This document shows positions 7,506-16,289 of a stretch of DNA of 43,397 nucleotides, piece by piece. Every line of letters starts with the position of its first letter. Position 1 is the first letter of the stretch. The translations under genes were made by a program, and so were the position numbers. The notes beneath the pieces were generated by a model. It did no database searches. It was not told the origin of the DNA and saw only the letters and a program-made list of their open reading frames with translations. Origin of the DNA: an uncultured Flavobacteriales bacterium (GTDB taxonomy: Bacteria; Bacteroidota; Bacteroidia; Flavobacteriales_D; CALLUQ01); contig CALLUQ010000052.1 in the NCBI GenBank assembly GCA_938010565.1, positions 1-43,397 of the forward strand. The letters are read 5' to 3'.

Positions 7506-8474
7506 ATGGAGCCAATTTTGCAGGAAAACAACGACCGTTTTGTCCTTTTCCCTATTGTACATGATGATATTTGGGCCTTCTATAAAAAGGCAGAAGCCAG
7601 TTTCTGGACCGCCGAAGAGATCGATCTGGATTCGGATCGTGTGGATTGGGAAAGAAAACTGAACGACAATGAGCGCCACTTCATCAAACACATACTCGCC
7701 TTTTTTGCAGCAAGCGATGGCATTGTAAATGAAAACCTCGCAGAAAACTTTCTCAGTGAAGTACAATATACCGAAGCCAAGTTTTTTTATGGCTTTCAGA
7801 TCTCTATCGAAAACATTCATTCGGAAACATACTCTTTGTTGATCGACACACTGGTTCAGGATAAAGCAGAGAAAAACACCCTTTTTAATGCTATTGATAC
7901 ACTGGATTGTGTCAAGAAAAAAGCCCAATGGGCCCTGAACTGGATTGACAATGGAAGTTTTGCACAACGACTGGTCGCTTTTGCTGCGGTAGAAGGTATT
8001 TTCTTCTCCGGTTCTTTTTGTTCCATTTTCTGGTTGAAAAAACGCGGCCTGATGCCCGGCCTTTCATTTGCAAACGAGTTGATCTCACGCGACGAAGGAT
8101 TGCATTGCGATTTTGCTTGCCTCCTTTACAACAACCACCTCGTAAACAAAATGCCAAAGGAGGAGGTTACGGAAATTATTACTGCTGCCGTTGAAATTGA
8201 AAAAGAGTTTGTTACCGATGCATTGCCCGTTCGTTTGATCGGAATGAATGCAGACCTGATGAGCCAGTATATTGAGTTTGTTGCCGACCGTTTGTTGACA
8301 GAACTAGGTTGCGATAAAATATACGAAGCGACCAACCCGTTTGATTTTATGGAAATGATCTCCCTGCAAGGAAAAACAAACTTTTTTGAGAAACGGGTAG
8401 GAGAATATCAAAAAGCCGGTGTAATGAACAACAACAAGGAAGACAATACCTTTACCCTTGATGCTGATTTTTAA
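7506..8474 (+). CDS. nrdB: Ribonucleoside-diphosphate reductase class Ia, small (radical) subunit
   Basis: Houses the diiron-tyrosyl radical cofactor used by NrdA to reduce ribonucleotides. The 322-residue protein is of the eukaryote-like R2 type: [13 protein letters not shown] supplies an iron-ligand glutamate, [17 protein letters not shown] supplies the radical-type Tyr plus Glu and His ligands, and [10 protein letters not shown] holds the second Glu/His pair. The C-terminal tail ending in TLDADF is the expected peptide that docks on NrdA. It precedes nrdA by 81 bases and the two are surely one operon. Confidence 0.97.
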   Translation: MEPILQENNDRFVLFPIVHDDIWAFYKKAEASFWTAEEIDLDSDRVDWERKLNDNERHFIKHILAFFAASDGIVNENLAENFLSEVQYTEAKFFYGFQISIENIHSETYSLLIDTLVQDKAEKNTLFNAIDTLDCVKKKAQWALNWIDNGSFAQRLVAFAAVEGIFFSGSFCSIFWLKKRGLMPGLSFANELISRDEGLHCDFACLLYNNHLVNKMPKEEVTEIITAAVEIEKEFVTDALPVRLIGMNADLMSQYIEFVADRLLTELGCDKIYEATNPFDFMEMISLQGKTNFFEKRVGEYQKAGVMNNNKEDNTFTLDADF

Positions 8475-8555
8475 TTCTCCGAATGATCTTTGATCAAATG
8501 ATGTCAATTGCCCATTCCAAATATCCACGTATATTATTAAATCAACCCCTTTCGT

Positions 8556-10919
8556 ATGTATGTATTCAAACGCGATGGTCGTAAAGAGTCGGTAAAATTT
8601 GATAAAATTACCGCTCGCATTAAAAAGCTTTGCTACGGTCTCAGTTCCATTGTTGACCCCACTAAAGTAGCAATGAAAGTGATCGAAGGCGTTTACGATG
8701 GCGTAACCACCAGCGCACTCGATAACCTCGCCGCCGAGGTGGCTGCTTCCAAAACCGTGGAGCACCCCGATTATGCATTGTTGGCCTCCCGGATCGCCAT
8801 CTCCAATCTGCACAAAAATACCCGGAAATCCTTCAGCTCCACCATGAAGGACCTCCACGAATACATTGATCCCGAAACCAATCAAAATGCTGCACTCATC
8901 GCTACCGATGTGTACAAGATCATCACAGAGCATGCAGAGGTGTTCGATAGCAACATCATCTATGACAGAGATTTCCGATTTGATTTTTTCGGTTTCAAAA
9001 CCTTGGAGCGTTCTTATCTTCTGAAAACCAATAATCAGATTGCCGAACGCCCGCAACACATGTTGATGCGTGTTGCAGTAGGAATACACAAAGAGGACAT
9101 CGATTCGGCCATCGAAACCTATCACCTCATGTCAGAAGGTTGGTTTACACATGCTACACCCACCCTCTTCAATGCAGGTACACCCAAGCCACAAATGTCT
9201 TCTTGCTTCCTCCTCCAAATGCAGGAAGACAGCATCTCAGGGATCTATGATACATTAAAACAATGTTCTCAGATCTCACAATCTGCCGGAGGGATCGGAT
9301 TGAGCATTCACAATATACGTGCAAAAGGTTCTTACATTAAAGGAACCAATGGCACCTCCAACGGGATCGTTCCCATGCTTCGCGTATTCAACGATACGGC
9401 TCGTTATGTAGATCAAGGGGGGGGCAAACGGAAAGGTTCATTTGCCATTTATCTCGAACCATGGCATGCAGATGTGTTCGATTTCCTTGATCTGAAAAAG
9501 AATCACGGTAAAGAAGAACAACGGGCACGCGATTTATTCTATGCCCTTTGGATACCGGATCTTTTTATGAAAAGGGTGGAGTCAAATGCAAGTTGGACCC
9601 TCATGTGCCCTAACGAATGTCCGGGCCTTTCCGATACTTGGGGCGATAAGTTCGAAGCGCTGTATCTCCAATACGAAAAAGAAGGCCGTGGTCGTAAAAC
9701 CATTAAAGCCCAAGACCTTTGGTTAAAAATTATCGAATCTCAAATTGAGACCGGTACTCCGTATATGTTGTATAAGGATACGGCCAACAAAAAATCGAAC
9801 CAACAAAACCTGGGCACCATCAAATCATCGAACCTGTGTACGGAAATTATCGAATACACTGCACCGGATGAAGTGGCGGTTTGTAATCTGGCTTCCATTG
9901 CACTGCCTAAGTTTGTGACGGATGGGCAGTTCGATCACCAAAAATTGTTTGATGTAACCTACCACGTCACGCAAAACCTCAATAAGATCATCGACGGCAA
10001 CTACTATCCGATTGCGGAAGCACGCCGTTCAAATATGCGTCACCGCCCGATCGGGCTGGGAGTTCAAGGGTTGGCCGATGCCTTTATCCTGATGCGCTAT
10101 CCGTTCGATTCTGCCGAAGCCGCACGCCTCAACAAAGAGATTTTTGAAACGATCTATTATGCAGCGATGACAGCTTCCAAAGACCTCGCGAAAGTAGACG
10201 GACCATACGAAACCTTCGAAGGGTCTCCGGTATCGGAGGGCATTTTCCAGTTCGATATGTGGAAGGTAACGCCCAGCGATCGTTGGGAGTGGAGTGTATT
10301 GAAAGAAGAAGTGAAAACGTACGGAGTACGCAACTCTTTATTGCTGGCCCCGATGCCAACTGCTTCTACCGCGCAAATTCTTGGTAACAATGAGTGTTTT
10401 GAACCTTACACTTCTAACATTTATACCCGGCGTGTGCTTTCGGGTGAGTTCATCGTTGTGAACAAGCATCTGTTGCACGATCTGGTGAAATTGGGTTTGT
10501 GGAACGAAAACCTGAAAAACAAACTGATTGCTGCCAACGGTTCGATCCAGCACATCAACGAGATTCCGGACAACCTGAAACTTCTCTACAAAACAGCTTG
10601 GGAAATGAGCCAAAAGGCCATTCTCGAAATGGCGGCCGACCGGGGAGCTTACATTTGTCAGTCGCAATCGCTCAACCTTTTTATGGAAAGCGCAAACTTT
10701 GCCAAACTGACCTCCATGCACTTTTTTTCATGGAAAAAAGGCCTCAAGACAGGCATGTACTACCTGCGTACCAAAGCAGCCACCGATGCCATCAAGTTCA
10801 CCATTGATAAAACAAAACTCGACAAACTTGATTTAGAGACCAGATCCGAAGAGGAGATAGCGATTGAAATGGCTTGTAATCTTGATGATCCGGACAATTG
10901 TGAAACGTGTAGCAGTTGA
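8556..10919 (+). CDS. nrdA: Ribonucleoside-diphosphate reductase class Ia, large (catalytic) subunit
   Basis: Reduces ribonucleoside diphosphates to deoxy forms. The 787-residue chain starts with an ATP-cone (about 1-90, [11 protein letters not shown]), the site for overall ATP/dATP control. Active-site residues are all present: redox Cys217 in QMSSCFLL, the Asn426-Cys428-Glu430 triad in SNLCTEI, and Cys443 in VAVCNLAS. The Tyr pair of the radical path is in the region after [15 protein letters not shown]. The tail CETCSS provides the cysteine pair that re-reduces the active site through thioredoxin or glutaredoxin. Confidence 0.97.
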   Translation: MYVFKRDGRKESVKFDKITARIKKLCYGLSSIVDPTKVAMKVIEGVYDGVTTSALDNLAAEVAASKTVEHPDYALLASRIAISNLHKNTRKSFSSTMKDLHEYIDPETNQNAALIATDVYKIITEHAEVFDSNIIYDRDFRFDFFGFKTLERSYLLKTNNQIAERPQHMLMRVAVGIHKEDIDSAIETYHLMSEGWFTHATPTLFNAGTPKPQMSSCFLLQMQEDSISGIYDTLKQCSQISQSAGGIGLSIHNIRAKGSYIKGTNGTSNGIVPMLRVFNDTARYVDQGGGKRKGSFAIYLEPWHADVFDFLDLKKNHGKEEQRARDLFYALWIPDLFMKRVESNASWTLMCPNECPGLSDTWGDKFEALYLQYEKEGRGRKTIKAQDLWLKIIESQIETGTPYMLYKDTANKKSNQQNLGTIKSSNLCTEIIEYTAPDEVAVCNLASIALPKFVTDGQFDHQKLFDVTYHVTQNLNKIIDGNYYPIAEARRSNMRHRPIGLGVQGLADAFILMRYPFDSAEAARLNKEIFETIYYAAMTASKDLAKVDGPYETFEGSPVSEGIFQFDMWKVTPSDRWEWSVLKEEVKTYGVRNSLLLAPMPTASTAQILGNNECFEPYTSNIYTRRVLSGEFIVVNKHLLHDLVKLGLWNENLKNKLIAANGSIQHINEIPDNLKLLYKTAWEMSQKAILEMAADRGAYICQSQSLNLFMESANFAKLTSMHFFSWKKGLKTGMYYLRTKAATDAIKFTIDKTKLDKLDLETRSEEEIAIEMACNLDDPDNCETCSS

Positions 10920-11107
10920 TGCATTCATCAACCATCGCCATCCCGATCCTCTTATTTATAAAATAAAACATCCCGCATGCCATTCTGCATGATCCGGAAA
11001 ACCGGCTGCAATGTTCAACGGGTTATAGATTTTACTTTGTAATTGTGAGCAGATGCAAATGCCCCTGCTAAATAACGACCCGGAGGCTGCTCCAAAAAAT
11101 GGACATT

Positions 11108-11138
11108 AAAAAAAGCTGGCTTGATCAAGCCAGCTTTT
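11108..11138 (-). terminator. Strong palindromic terminator after HU, probably bidirectional with nrdA
   Basis: A perfect 28-base palindrome (11111-11138, half-site AAAAGCTGGCTTGA) is followed on the minus strand by seven T. It terminates the HU gene and may also end the nrdBA message. A second inverted repeat, GTTCCGTT/AACGGAAC (about 11144-11161), lies between it and the HU stop. Confidence 0.85.
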
Positions 11139-11190
11139 ACATCCGTTCCGTTGAAACGGAACCTGATTTTTTTGCGCAGAGACCTCTTCG

Positions 11191-11454
11191 TTAGAGAACG
11201 AGCGATGACCCAGCCTTGAATTTCGCTACTTTTTTAGACGGAATTTGGATCGGCTGGCCAGTTTGTGGGTTGCGACCGGTTCTAGCTGCTCTGTCTGAAA
11301 CGGAAAATGTTCCGAAACCTACCAAAGAAACTTTATCGCCCTCTTTAAGTGCATCTGCAATGGAATCGGTTACCGCGTTAACCGCTTTTTCTGCATCTGC
11401 TTTGGAAATACTGGCTTTCTCAGCTACTGAGTTTACTAAATCACCTTTATTCAT
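11191..11454 (-). CDS. hup: HU-family DNA-binding protein
   Basis: An 87-residue histone-like protein. It begins MNKGDLVNSVAEKASISK and carries the signature GFGTFSVSDRAARTGRNPQTG plus the DNA-wrapping arm around GQPIQIPSKKVAKFKAG (residues 67-82), including the conserved arm proline. HU dimers bend and compact DNA. The gene is monocistronic: a good promoter lies 50-80 bases upstream and a strong terminator 53 bases downstream. HU versus IHF cannot be separated by eye alone, but the short homodimer-like form favours HU. Confidence 0.95.
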   Translation of the reverse strand: MNKGDLVNSVAEKASISKADAEKAVNAVTDSIADALKEGDKVSLVGFGTFSVSDRAARTGRNPQTGQPIQIPSKKVAKFKAGSSLVL

Positions 11455-11503
11455 GATAGACAGTTTTAAATTAATAATTTTCGATAATATTGTTCAAGCA
11501 AAT

Positions 11504-11533
11504 CAAAATTAGCGTAATTCTTAAGCCCACAAA
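11504..11533 (-). promoter_or_regulatory. Promoter of the HU gene
   Basis: On the minus strand TTTG (11533-11530), an 18-base spacer and TAATTTTG (11511-11504) make one of the best matches to the Bacteroidota promoter in the window. The predicted leader is about 45 bases. Confidence 0.7.
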
Positions 11534-11832
11534 GGGATTCCGGTTATTTTTACTCCTTTTTGTTAATAAAAAGGCGATTTTGTCAATAAAGTCAGGCTAA
11601 GGCCTTGCTGTTATGAGGGTTCAGTATAAAAAAAGAACGATTCTTCGAAAACAGTTCCGATGGAACGAGATCAGAAGGTAGGTAACGCGAATATTTCATA
11701 TCCCAATACTCCGGGAAGATAAAACGGAACCTCATGGTATTTTTAATTTTATAGGAAAACAGAGTGATCGCTACAATACCCGATCAAGATCTGCCAACCA
11801 TTAAAACGAACATGGGTGAATAGCCCGGCTCC
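11534..11832. other. Intergenic region, no gene recognised
   Basis: About 300 bases between the HU promoter and the stop of the Asp-box gene. AT-rich, without a credible frame, tRNA or strong hairpin. Confidence 0.4.
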
Positions 11833-12921
11833 TTAATTCGTCAGGAACAGCGAATAAACCATGGGCAGATGGTTCGACAGCGTGTTCCAGTTTTCACCCC
11901 GATCGTCCGAAACAAACAGGTTGCCTGTAGTGGTGCCAAATAGCAAAGTGTTTTCCGAGACAGCCAAAGCGTGCCGATAAACAATGTCGAAGCAGGCTTT
12001 TTGGGGAAGTCCGTTGCGAAAAGTTTTCCAAGATCTTCCGCCATCATCTGTGCGACAAACGCAAAGTGCCTGATCTGCCGGAACACGAATGCCATCGGAA
12101 ATGGCGGGTACCACCCAGGCTACATCCGGATCCTTTTCGTCTGCTGCAATGGCAAACCCAAAGTGGGCCGGTCCGCCTTTCTGGCTTACATCTTCCCAGC
12201 ATTTACCGCCATCCGAAGTACGGAAAATACCACAATGGTTCTGTTGCCACATCACATCCGGATTACCCGGAGCAGCCACCACCATGTGTGGGTCCTGCCC
12301 TATTTCCGAATACGGATCGGGTAAAAAATCGGCTTTCATTCCTTTGTTGCGTACCATCCAATTTTCGCCACCATCCCAACTCTCAAACACCCCTGCACAA
12401 CTGATCCCGACAAAAAGATGCCGGGTGTTACGCGGATCAACCAAAATGGAATGAATGCCAGCATAGTCACGGCCTCCTCCAAACCATTGCCCCCGGCTGG
12501 GATGATTCCATAAGGAATGCACCAGATCAAACGATTTTCCATCATTTGTACTTTTGAAAAGCCCGCCGGGCTCGGTTCCCAGATACAACGTTCCGGGTTG
12601 ATCTACCCCCCCGCCTGCCATCGCCCAAAGGAGCCTCACGGAAGCCGGAACTCCCTCTTTTATTTCTTCCCCCTCAGGATAAGCCGGAGCACTTACTTCG
12701 TGCCAGCTATTGCCCTCGTTGTTAGAGTAATGGAGCTTGGAGCCCCAGTGGCCATGATCAAGGCATGCCCACCATGTTCCATTGCGCTCATCTGCCCAGG
12801 CAATCGATACCGGGATGCCCGTAAAGTCTACTTTTTGATACGCCCAACCGCCTGCCCGAAGGCGGTAAACGATGAGCCCTTTTCGGGATCCGACGAGGAG
12901 TGATCTTTTGGTGTTTTTCAT
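11833..12921 (-). CDS. Asp-box (BNR-repeat) beta-propeller protein
   Basis: A 362-residue protein with six Asp-box turns (S/T-x-D-x-G-x-x-W/F) at residues 66-73, 124-131, 181-188, 235-242, 291-298 and 338-345, spaced about 50 apart. That spacing gives a six-bladed propeller of the sialidase/VPS10/photosystem-factor type. It starts MKNTKRSLLVGSRKGLIVYR without a signal peptide, so it is probably cytoplasmic. No sialidase active-site arginine triad or RIP motif was recognised, so a glycosidase name would be unsafe. The gene directly follows the MoaD/ThiS-like gene (15-base gap), a pairing that looks like one operon. Confidence 0.85.
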   Translation of the reverse strand: MKNTKRSLLVGSRKGLIVYRLRAGGWAYQKVDFTGIPVSIAWADERNGTWWACLDHGHWGSKLHYSNNEGNSWHEVSAPAYPEGEEIKEGVPASVRLLWAMAGGGVDQPGTLYLGTEPGGLFKSTNDGKSFDLVHSLWNHPSRGQWFGGGRDYAGIHSILVDPRNTRHLFVGISCAGVFESWDGGENWMVRNKGMKADFLPDPYSEIGQDPHMVVAAPGNPDVMWQQNHCGIFRTSDGGKCWEDVSQKGGPAHFGFAIAADEKDPDVAWVVPAISDGIRVPADQALCVCRTDDGGRSWKTFRNGLPQKACFDIVYRHALAVSENTLLFGTTTGNLFVSDDRGENWNTLSNHLPMVYSLFLTN

Positions 12922-12936
12922 CGTTCAGATCGTGTT

Positions 12937-13209
12937 TTATCCACCGGAAAGCGCCTGGATAATGAATACTTCATCCTGGCTTTCAACGGGATCACTCAAA
13001 CCTTTCCTGTCTTTGATCTGATGGCCGCCTACAAAGATATTTACATGCTTTCGCAAACGGTTTTGCTCGTCAACAATATACGTTTTAAGACGCGGATAAT
13101 GCCCGTTTATGGCATTCACCACCTCTTGTACTGTGGATGCTTCTACCTCAAGCCACTCAAGGTCGGGGTAAAATCGCTTCAGGATCGAAGTAAAACGAAC
13201 AACAGCCAT
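12937..13209 (-). CDS. MoaD/ThiS-family ubiquitin-like sulfur carrier
   Basis: A 90-residue beta-grasp protein beginning MAVVRFTSILKRF and ending in the diglycine ALSGG needed for C-terminal adenylation and thiocarboxylate formation. In molybdopterin or thiamin synthesis such proteins donate sulfur, but no moaE, moeB, thiG or other partner is nearby. Its only neighbour is the Asp-box propeller gene 15 bases downstream, so it may serve a different sulfur-transfer or modification pathway. The gene is divergent from hemA. Confidence 0.88.
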   Translation of the reverse strand: MAVVRFTSILKRFYPDLEWLEVEASTVQEVVNAINGHYPRLKTYIVDEQNRLRKHVNIFVGGHQIKDRKGLSDPVESQDEVFIIQALSGG

Positions 13210-13360
13210 GGAATTTGTTTTAGTTGATTTCCGATCGGGAAAAAATAAACATTATCAATCAATATCAAAAGAACGAAAAAAGTTTTGAGTTGTTGAATTG
13301 ACAATTGCGTGACAAAAAAACCATTCGCAAAGCCCATTTTTGTTGGATAAACAGAAAGGT

Positions 13361-14593
13361 TTGCAACAATTCAAGATCATAACCGTAACCCATAACCGGG
13401 TAGATATCAATGTGGTTGGGCGCCTTCATCTGGAAGAAACGATGGCTTCTGCACGTTTTGCTTCCGCAATGCAGGTGATGGACCTACGGGAAATCATGTT
13501 TCTTTCCACCTGCAATCGGGTTGAATTTGTGGTGGTTTCACAAAATGAGATCGACAACGAATGGCTCACCCGGTTTTACAGCCACCTTTATCCGGATTGG
13601 AAGAAAGAGGAGGTGGAAGATGTGGTCTTATTCTCCGAAGTGTATGAAAACCGGAATGCCGTGGAACACCTGTTCAGGGTAGCCGCTTCGCTTGATTCTC
13701 TGGTACTGGGAGAGCGTGAGATCATCACCCAGGTGCGTCGGGCTTACGAACGCTCGCACGCAGCCGGCCTTACAGGCGACCTGATCCGACTGGTGATGCG
13801 AAAAACGATTGAAACCGCCAAAGAAATATTCACCCAAACAGAAGTTGCCACACACCCGGTTTCTGTGGTTTCTTTGGCTTACCGTGCATTGCTCAAGTTG
13901 GATTTACCGGAGAAGATCAGAGTGGTGGTGGTGGGTGCCGGAGAAACCAATACCACCCTTTTGCGCCTGCTGAAACAAAAATGGACAGGAGAAGTAACGG
14001 TTTACAACCGAAGCCTGAGCAACGCAGAGCAACTCGCAAGTGAAATGAAAGGCCGGGCAGTTGCTTTGGACCGACTGCCCCATCATAAAGGTGGGTTTGA
14101 CCTTCTTCTGGCTTGTACCGGAGCAACCGACCCGACCGTTACATCAAAAAATTATACGGCTATGCTGGCAGGAGAAAGCGGGCCTAAAATTATCGTCGAC
14201 CTGGGGGTGCCGGCAGATGTAGACCGGGAAGTGATGATGCAAAATGATGTGCACCGTATTGCAGTAGCCGACTTAAAACCCATTGCAGCAGAAAACCTCA
14301 AAGCACGCGAAAAAGAAATGCAATTGTGCCGCGCCATCGTTTCGAAAAACATGCGCGAATTTCAGCAGCTGTATCAGGAACGCCAGGTGGAGATCGCCAT
14401 GCGTGAGATCCCGCATCAGGTAAAAGCCATCAAAGAAAAAGCCCTACAAACCGTATTTGCAAAAGAGTTGAGCGAACTGGATGCAACTTCACGTAGAGTA
14501 TTGGAAAAAGTGATGCGGTATATGGAAAAAAAATACATCAGCGGCCCTATGAAAATGGCCAAAGAAATCATGCTCCGAAATCATAACGACTGA
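13361..14593 (+). CDS. hemA: Glutamyl-tRNA reductase
   Basis: Reduces glutamyl-tRNA to glutamate-1-semialdehyde, the first step of the C5 route to tetrapyrroles. The TTG start at 13361 (LQQFKIITVTHNRVD) gives 410 residues and places the catalytic cysteine of STCNRVEFV at residue 51, where the family has it. A TTG at 13340 would add seven codons but overlaps a possible -7 element (CATTTTTG, 13335-13342). The Rossmann motif VVVVGAGETN marks the NADPH domain, and the C-terminal dimerisation helices follow. hemC starts eight bases after its stop. Confidence 0.94.
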   Translation: MQQFKIITVTHNRVDINVVGRLHLEETMASARFASAMQVMDLREIMFLSTCNRVEFVVVSQNEIDNEWLTRFYSHLYPDWKKEEVEDVVLFSEVYENRNAVEHLFRVAASLDSLVLGEREIITQVRRAYERSHAAGLTGDLIRLVMRKTIETAKEIFTQTEVATHPVSVVSLAYRALLKLDLPEKIRVVVVGAGETNTTLLRLLKQKWTGEVTVYNRSLSNAEQLASEMKGRAVALDRLPHHKGGFDLLLACTGATDPTVTSKNYTAMLAGESGPKIIVDLGVPADVDREVMMQNDVHRIAVADLKPIAAENLKAREKEMQLCRAIVSKNMREFQQLYQERQVEIAMREIPHQVKAIKEKALQTVFAKELSELDATSRRVLEKVMRYMEKKYISGPMKMAKEIMLRNHND

Positions 14594-14601
14594 GTTAAAC
14601 T

Positions 14602-15519
14602 GTGAAAAGAAAAATTGTAATCGGTTCGAGGGGAAGTGATCTGGCTTTGTGGCAGGCCAATCACATAAAAAGTATGCTGGCGAAAGCAGGAGTATCGTCT
14701 GCCATTCGGGTCATCCGGACCAAAGGCGATAAAATTCAGCACCTGGGTTTCGATAAAATGGAAGGCAAAGGTTTTTTTACCAAAGAAATCGAAACGGCTT
14801 TGCTGGCAGAAGAGATCGACCTGGCAGTGCATTCCCATAAAGACCTAGAAACATGCCAACCGGAGGGTTTGAAAGTAGCTGCTGTTTCGGAACGTGAAGA
14901 CCCTGCCGAATGGCTGCTCCTCCGGAAAACATCGGTGGATGCCGAACAATCTTTAAGCCTAAAACCCAACCCGGTTGTGGGTACTTCATCGGCCCGCCGA
15001 AAATCGCAGTTGCTCGACTACCGACCCGATATTCAACTGAAAGACTTGCGGGGCAATGTGCCTACGCGCATCAACAAGTTGCGGGAAGGGCCATACGATG
15101 CCATTGTTCTGGCCGGCGCCGGAATAAACCGCTTAAACCTTGATGTAAGCGATCTGGAAGTAGTTCGCCTTGACCCGCTGATCTTTGTACCGGCTCCGGC
15201 TCAGGGGGTTTTGGCTTTGCAGGTCAGAGCACAGGATGCCGGCCTGGCCGCAACGCTGCAACTTTTAAACGATCCTCTGGCGCAGGAGTGTATTGGTGTG
15301 GAACGCGATGTATTGCGCTTGCTTCAAGGCGGTTGCCAACTTCCTTTGGGTGCTTATTGCAGAAAACAACACAACGGAGGTTATGCCCTTTGGGTTACCA
15401 TGGCCGAAAGCTGGGATGCCCCATTAAAACGGTTGCATTTCGAAGCTGAGAAAACCGACGGAATGGCTGCAAATGCCATTGATCAGTTGCGAAAAAAAAA
15501 AGCCGGAGCGTTTTTATAA
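14602..15519 (+). CDS. hemC: Hydroxymethylbilane synthase (porphobilinogen deaminase)
   Basis: Polymerises four porphobilinogens to hydroxymethylbilane. The GTG-started protein has 305 residues. It shows VIGSRGSDLALWQ at the N-terminus, the catalytic aspartate loop DLAVHSHKDLE, arginines in GTSSARRKSQL and LRGNVPTRINKL, and the dipyrromethane cofactor cysteine Cys245 in GGCQLPLGAYC. Near the 3' end the gene carries ten A in a row (15492-15501), encoding RKKK, before finishing KAGAFL. The hemD frame overlaps this end in the -1 frame. Confidence 0.96.
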   Translation: MKRKIVIGSRGSDLALWQANHIKSMLAKAGVSSAIRVIRTKGDKIQHLGFDKMEGKGFFTKEIETALLAEEIDLAVHSHKDLETCQPEGLKVAAVSEREDPAEWLLLRKTSVDAEQSLSLKPNPVVGTSSARRKSQLLDYRPDIQLKDLRGNVPTRINKLREGPYDAIVLAGAGINRLNLDVSDLEVVRLDPLIFVPAPAQGVLALQVRAQDAGLAATLQLLNDPLAQECIGVERDVLRLLQGGCQLPLGAYCRKQHNGGYALWVTMAESWDAPLKRLHFEAEKTDGMAANAIDQLRKKKAGAFL

Positions 15520-15558
15520 GCCGCAAACTGAAAGCAGACAGCATCTTCGGAAAACGCT
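15492..15558 (+). promoter_or_regulatory. Candidate -1 frameshift or slippage site joining hemC to hemD
   Basis: The hemC frame reads cgA AAA AAA AAA gcc, which contains the canonical -1 heptamer A-AAA-AAA. Five bases after the A10 run, AGCGTTTT (15507-15514) can pair perfectly with AAAACGCT (15551-15558), with smaller internal pairings (CCG/CGG, CTG/CAG). A shift of -1 enters the hemD frame directly and yields a HemC-HemD fusion. Transcriptional slippage on the A run would have the same effect. Confidence 0.45.
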
Positions 15559-16160
15559 TGAAGAAGGATGCGTTTTCCATCGCCGATCAATCGCTCATCC
15601 GTTTTGAGGCTTTGCCGTTTGATGTTGTTCCGGCCACTAAGTGGGTGTTTTTTTCTTCCCGGAACAGCGTCCGTTTTTTTTCTTTCGGGAAAAACCAGGA
15701 GTGGCGCAAACGAAAGCTGGGAGCGATTGGCTTGGCGACGGCAAATGCTTTAAAAGATATGGGGTTGCAACCCGATTTTATCGGAGAAGGAAACGACACC
15801 CGGGCGGTTGCGCTTCGTTTTGCGAAAGAGGTGGGAGCCGATCGTGTTTTATTTCCTATGGCAGAAGCCAGCCTGAGAACGATCCAAAAAGCACTGCCCC
15901 GGGAGCAAGTGGTGGAACAGGTCGTTTACCGTACCCGGGAAGATGTGTCTCTTGTACATAACAATGCCGCCATTCTTGTTTTCACCAGCCCATCGAATGT
16001 CAGGAGTTATCTGAAACAGGCCCGTGTGCTGGCACATCAAACAGTTGTTGCGATCGGACCAACTACAGCAAAAGCACTGAAAGAAAAAGGGGTGGAGGAA
16101 GTGTACGTTCCTGAGTTGCCGACCGAAGAAAAATTGGCTGAGCTGATCTGTTCGCTTTAA
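15558..16160 (+). CDS. hemD: Uroporphyrinogen-III synthase (start codon problematic)
   Basis: Closes hydroxymethylbilane to uroporphyrinogen III, the step after hemC. The 200 residues from the TTG at 15558 include the WVFFSSRNSVRFF and ILVFTSPSNVRSYL segments and VVAIGPTTAKALKEKGVE near the end, all typical. The family's first beta strand is missing from this start. The same frame upstream, without any ATG, GTG or TTG, reads SVFISRKLKADSIFGKR, an excellent HemD N-terminus. The frame is open back to a stop at 15480. Translation must therefore begin at a non-standard codon (ATA at 15516 overlaps the hemC stop as ATAA) or enter from hemC by frameshifting. Confidence 0.85.
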   Translation: MKKDAFSIADQSLIRFEALPFDVVPATKWVFFSSRNSVRFFSFGKNQEWRKRKLGAIGLATANALKDMGLQPDFIGEGNDTRAVALRFAKEVGADRVLFPMAEASLRTIQKALPREQVVEQVVYRTREDVSLVHNNAAILVFTSPSNVRSYLKQARVLAHQTVVAIGPTTAKALKEKGVEEVYVPELPTEEKLAELICSL

Positions 16161-16289
16161 CGGAGGTATGCATTTTCCTCATGGCCCTTCTGAAAAGGGG
16201 GCCGGTATGCGATTGAAAACTTGCCTTGCTCGATAGAACAGGTTGTATTTCCGATTTATATCTTCGTATATTAGGTAGCACAATAAGAA

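Noticed and set aside
8485-8515. FNR/CRP-like palindrome (TTTGATCAAA) between nrdB and nrdA
   Set aside because: Half-site spacing does not fit TTGAT-N4-ATCAA, and the position inside an operon gives no promoter context.
8304-9125. 273-codon minus-strand frame opposite nrdA
   Set aside because: It spans the nrdB-nrdA junction on the wrong strand, and both genes are certain; the frame reflects codon bias.
11833-12921. Naming the Asp-box protein a sialidase
   Set aside because: Asp boxes occur in many propellers; the RIP motif and arginine triad of sialidases were not found.
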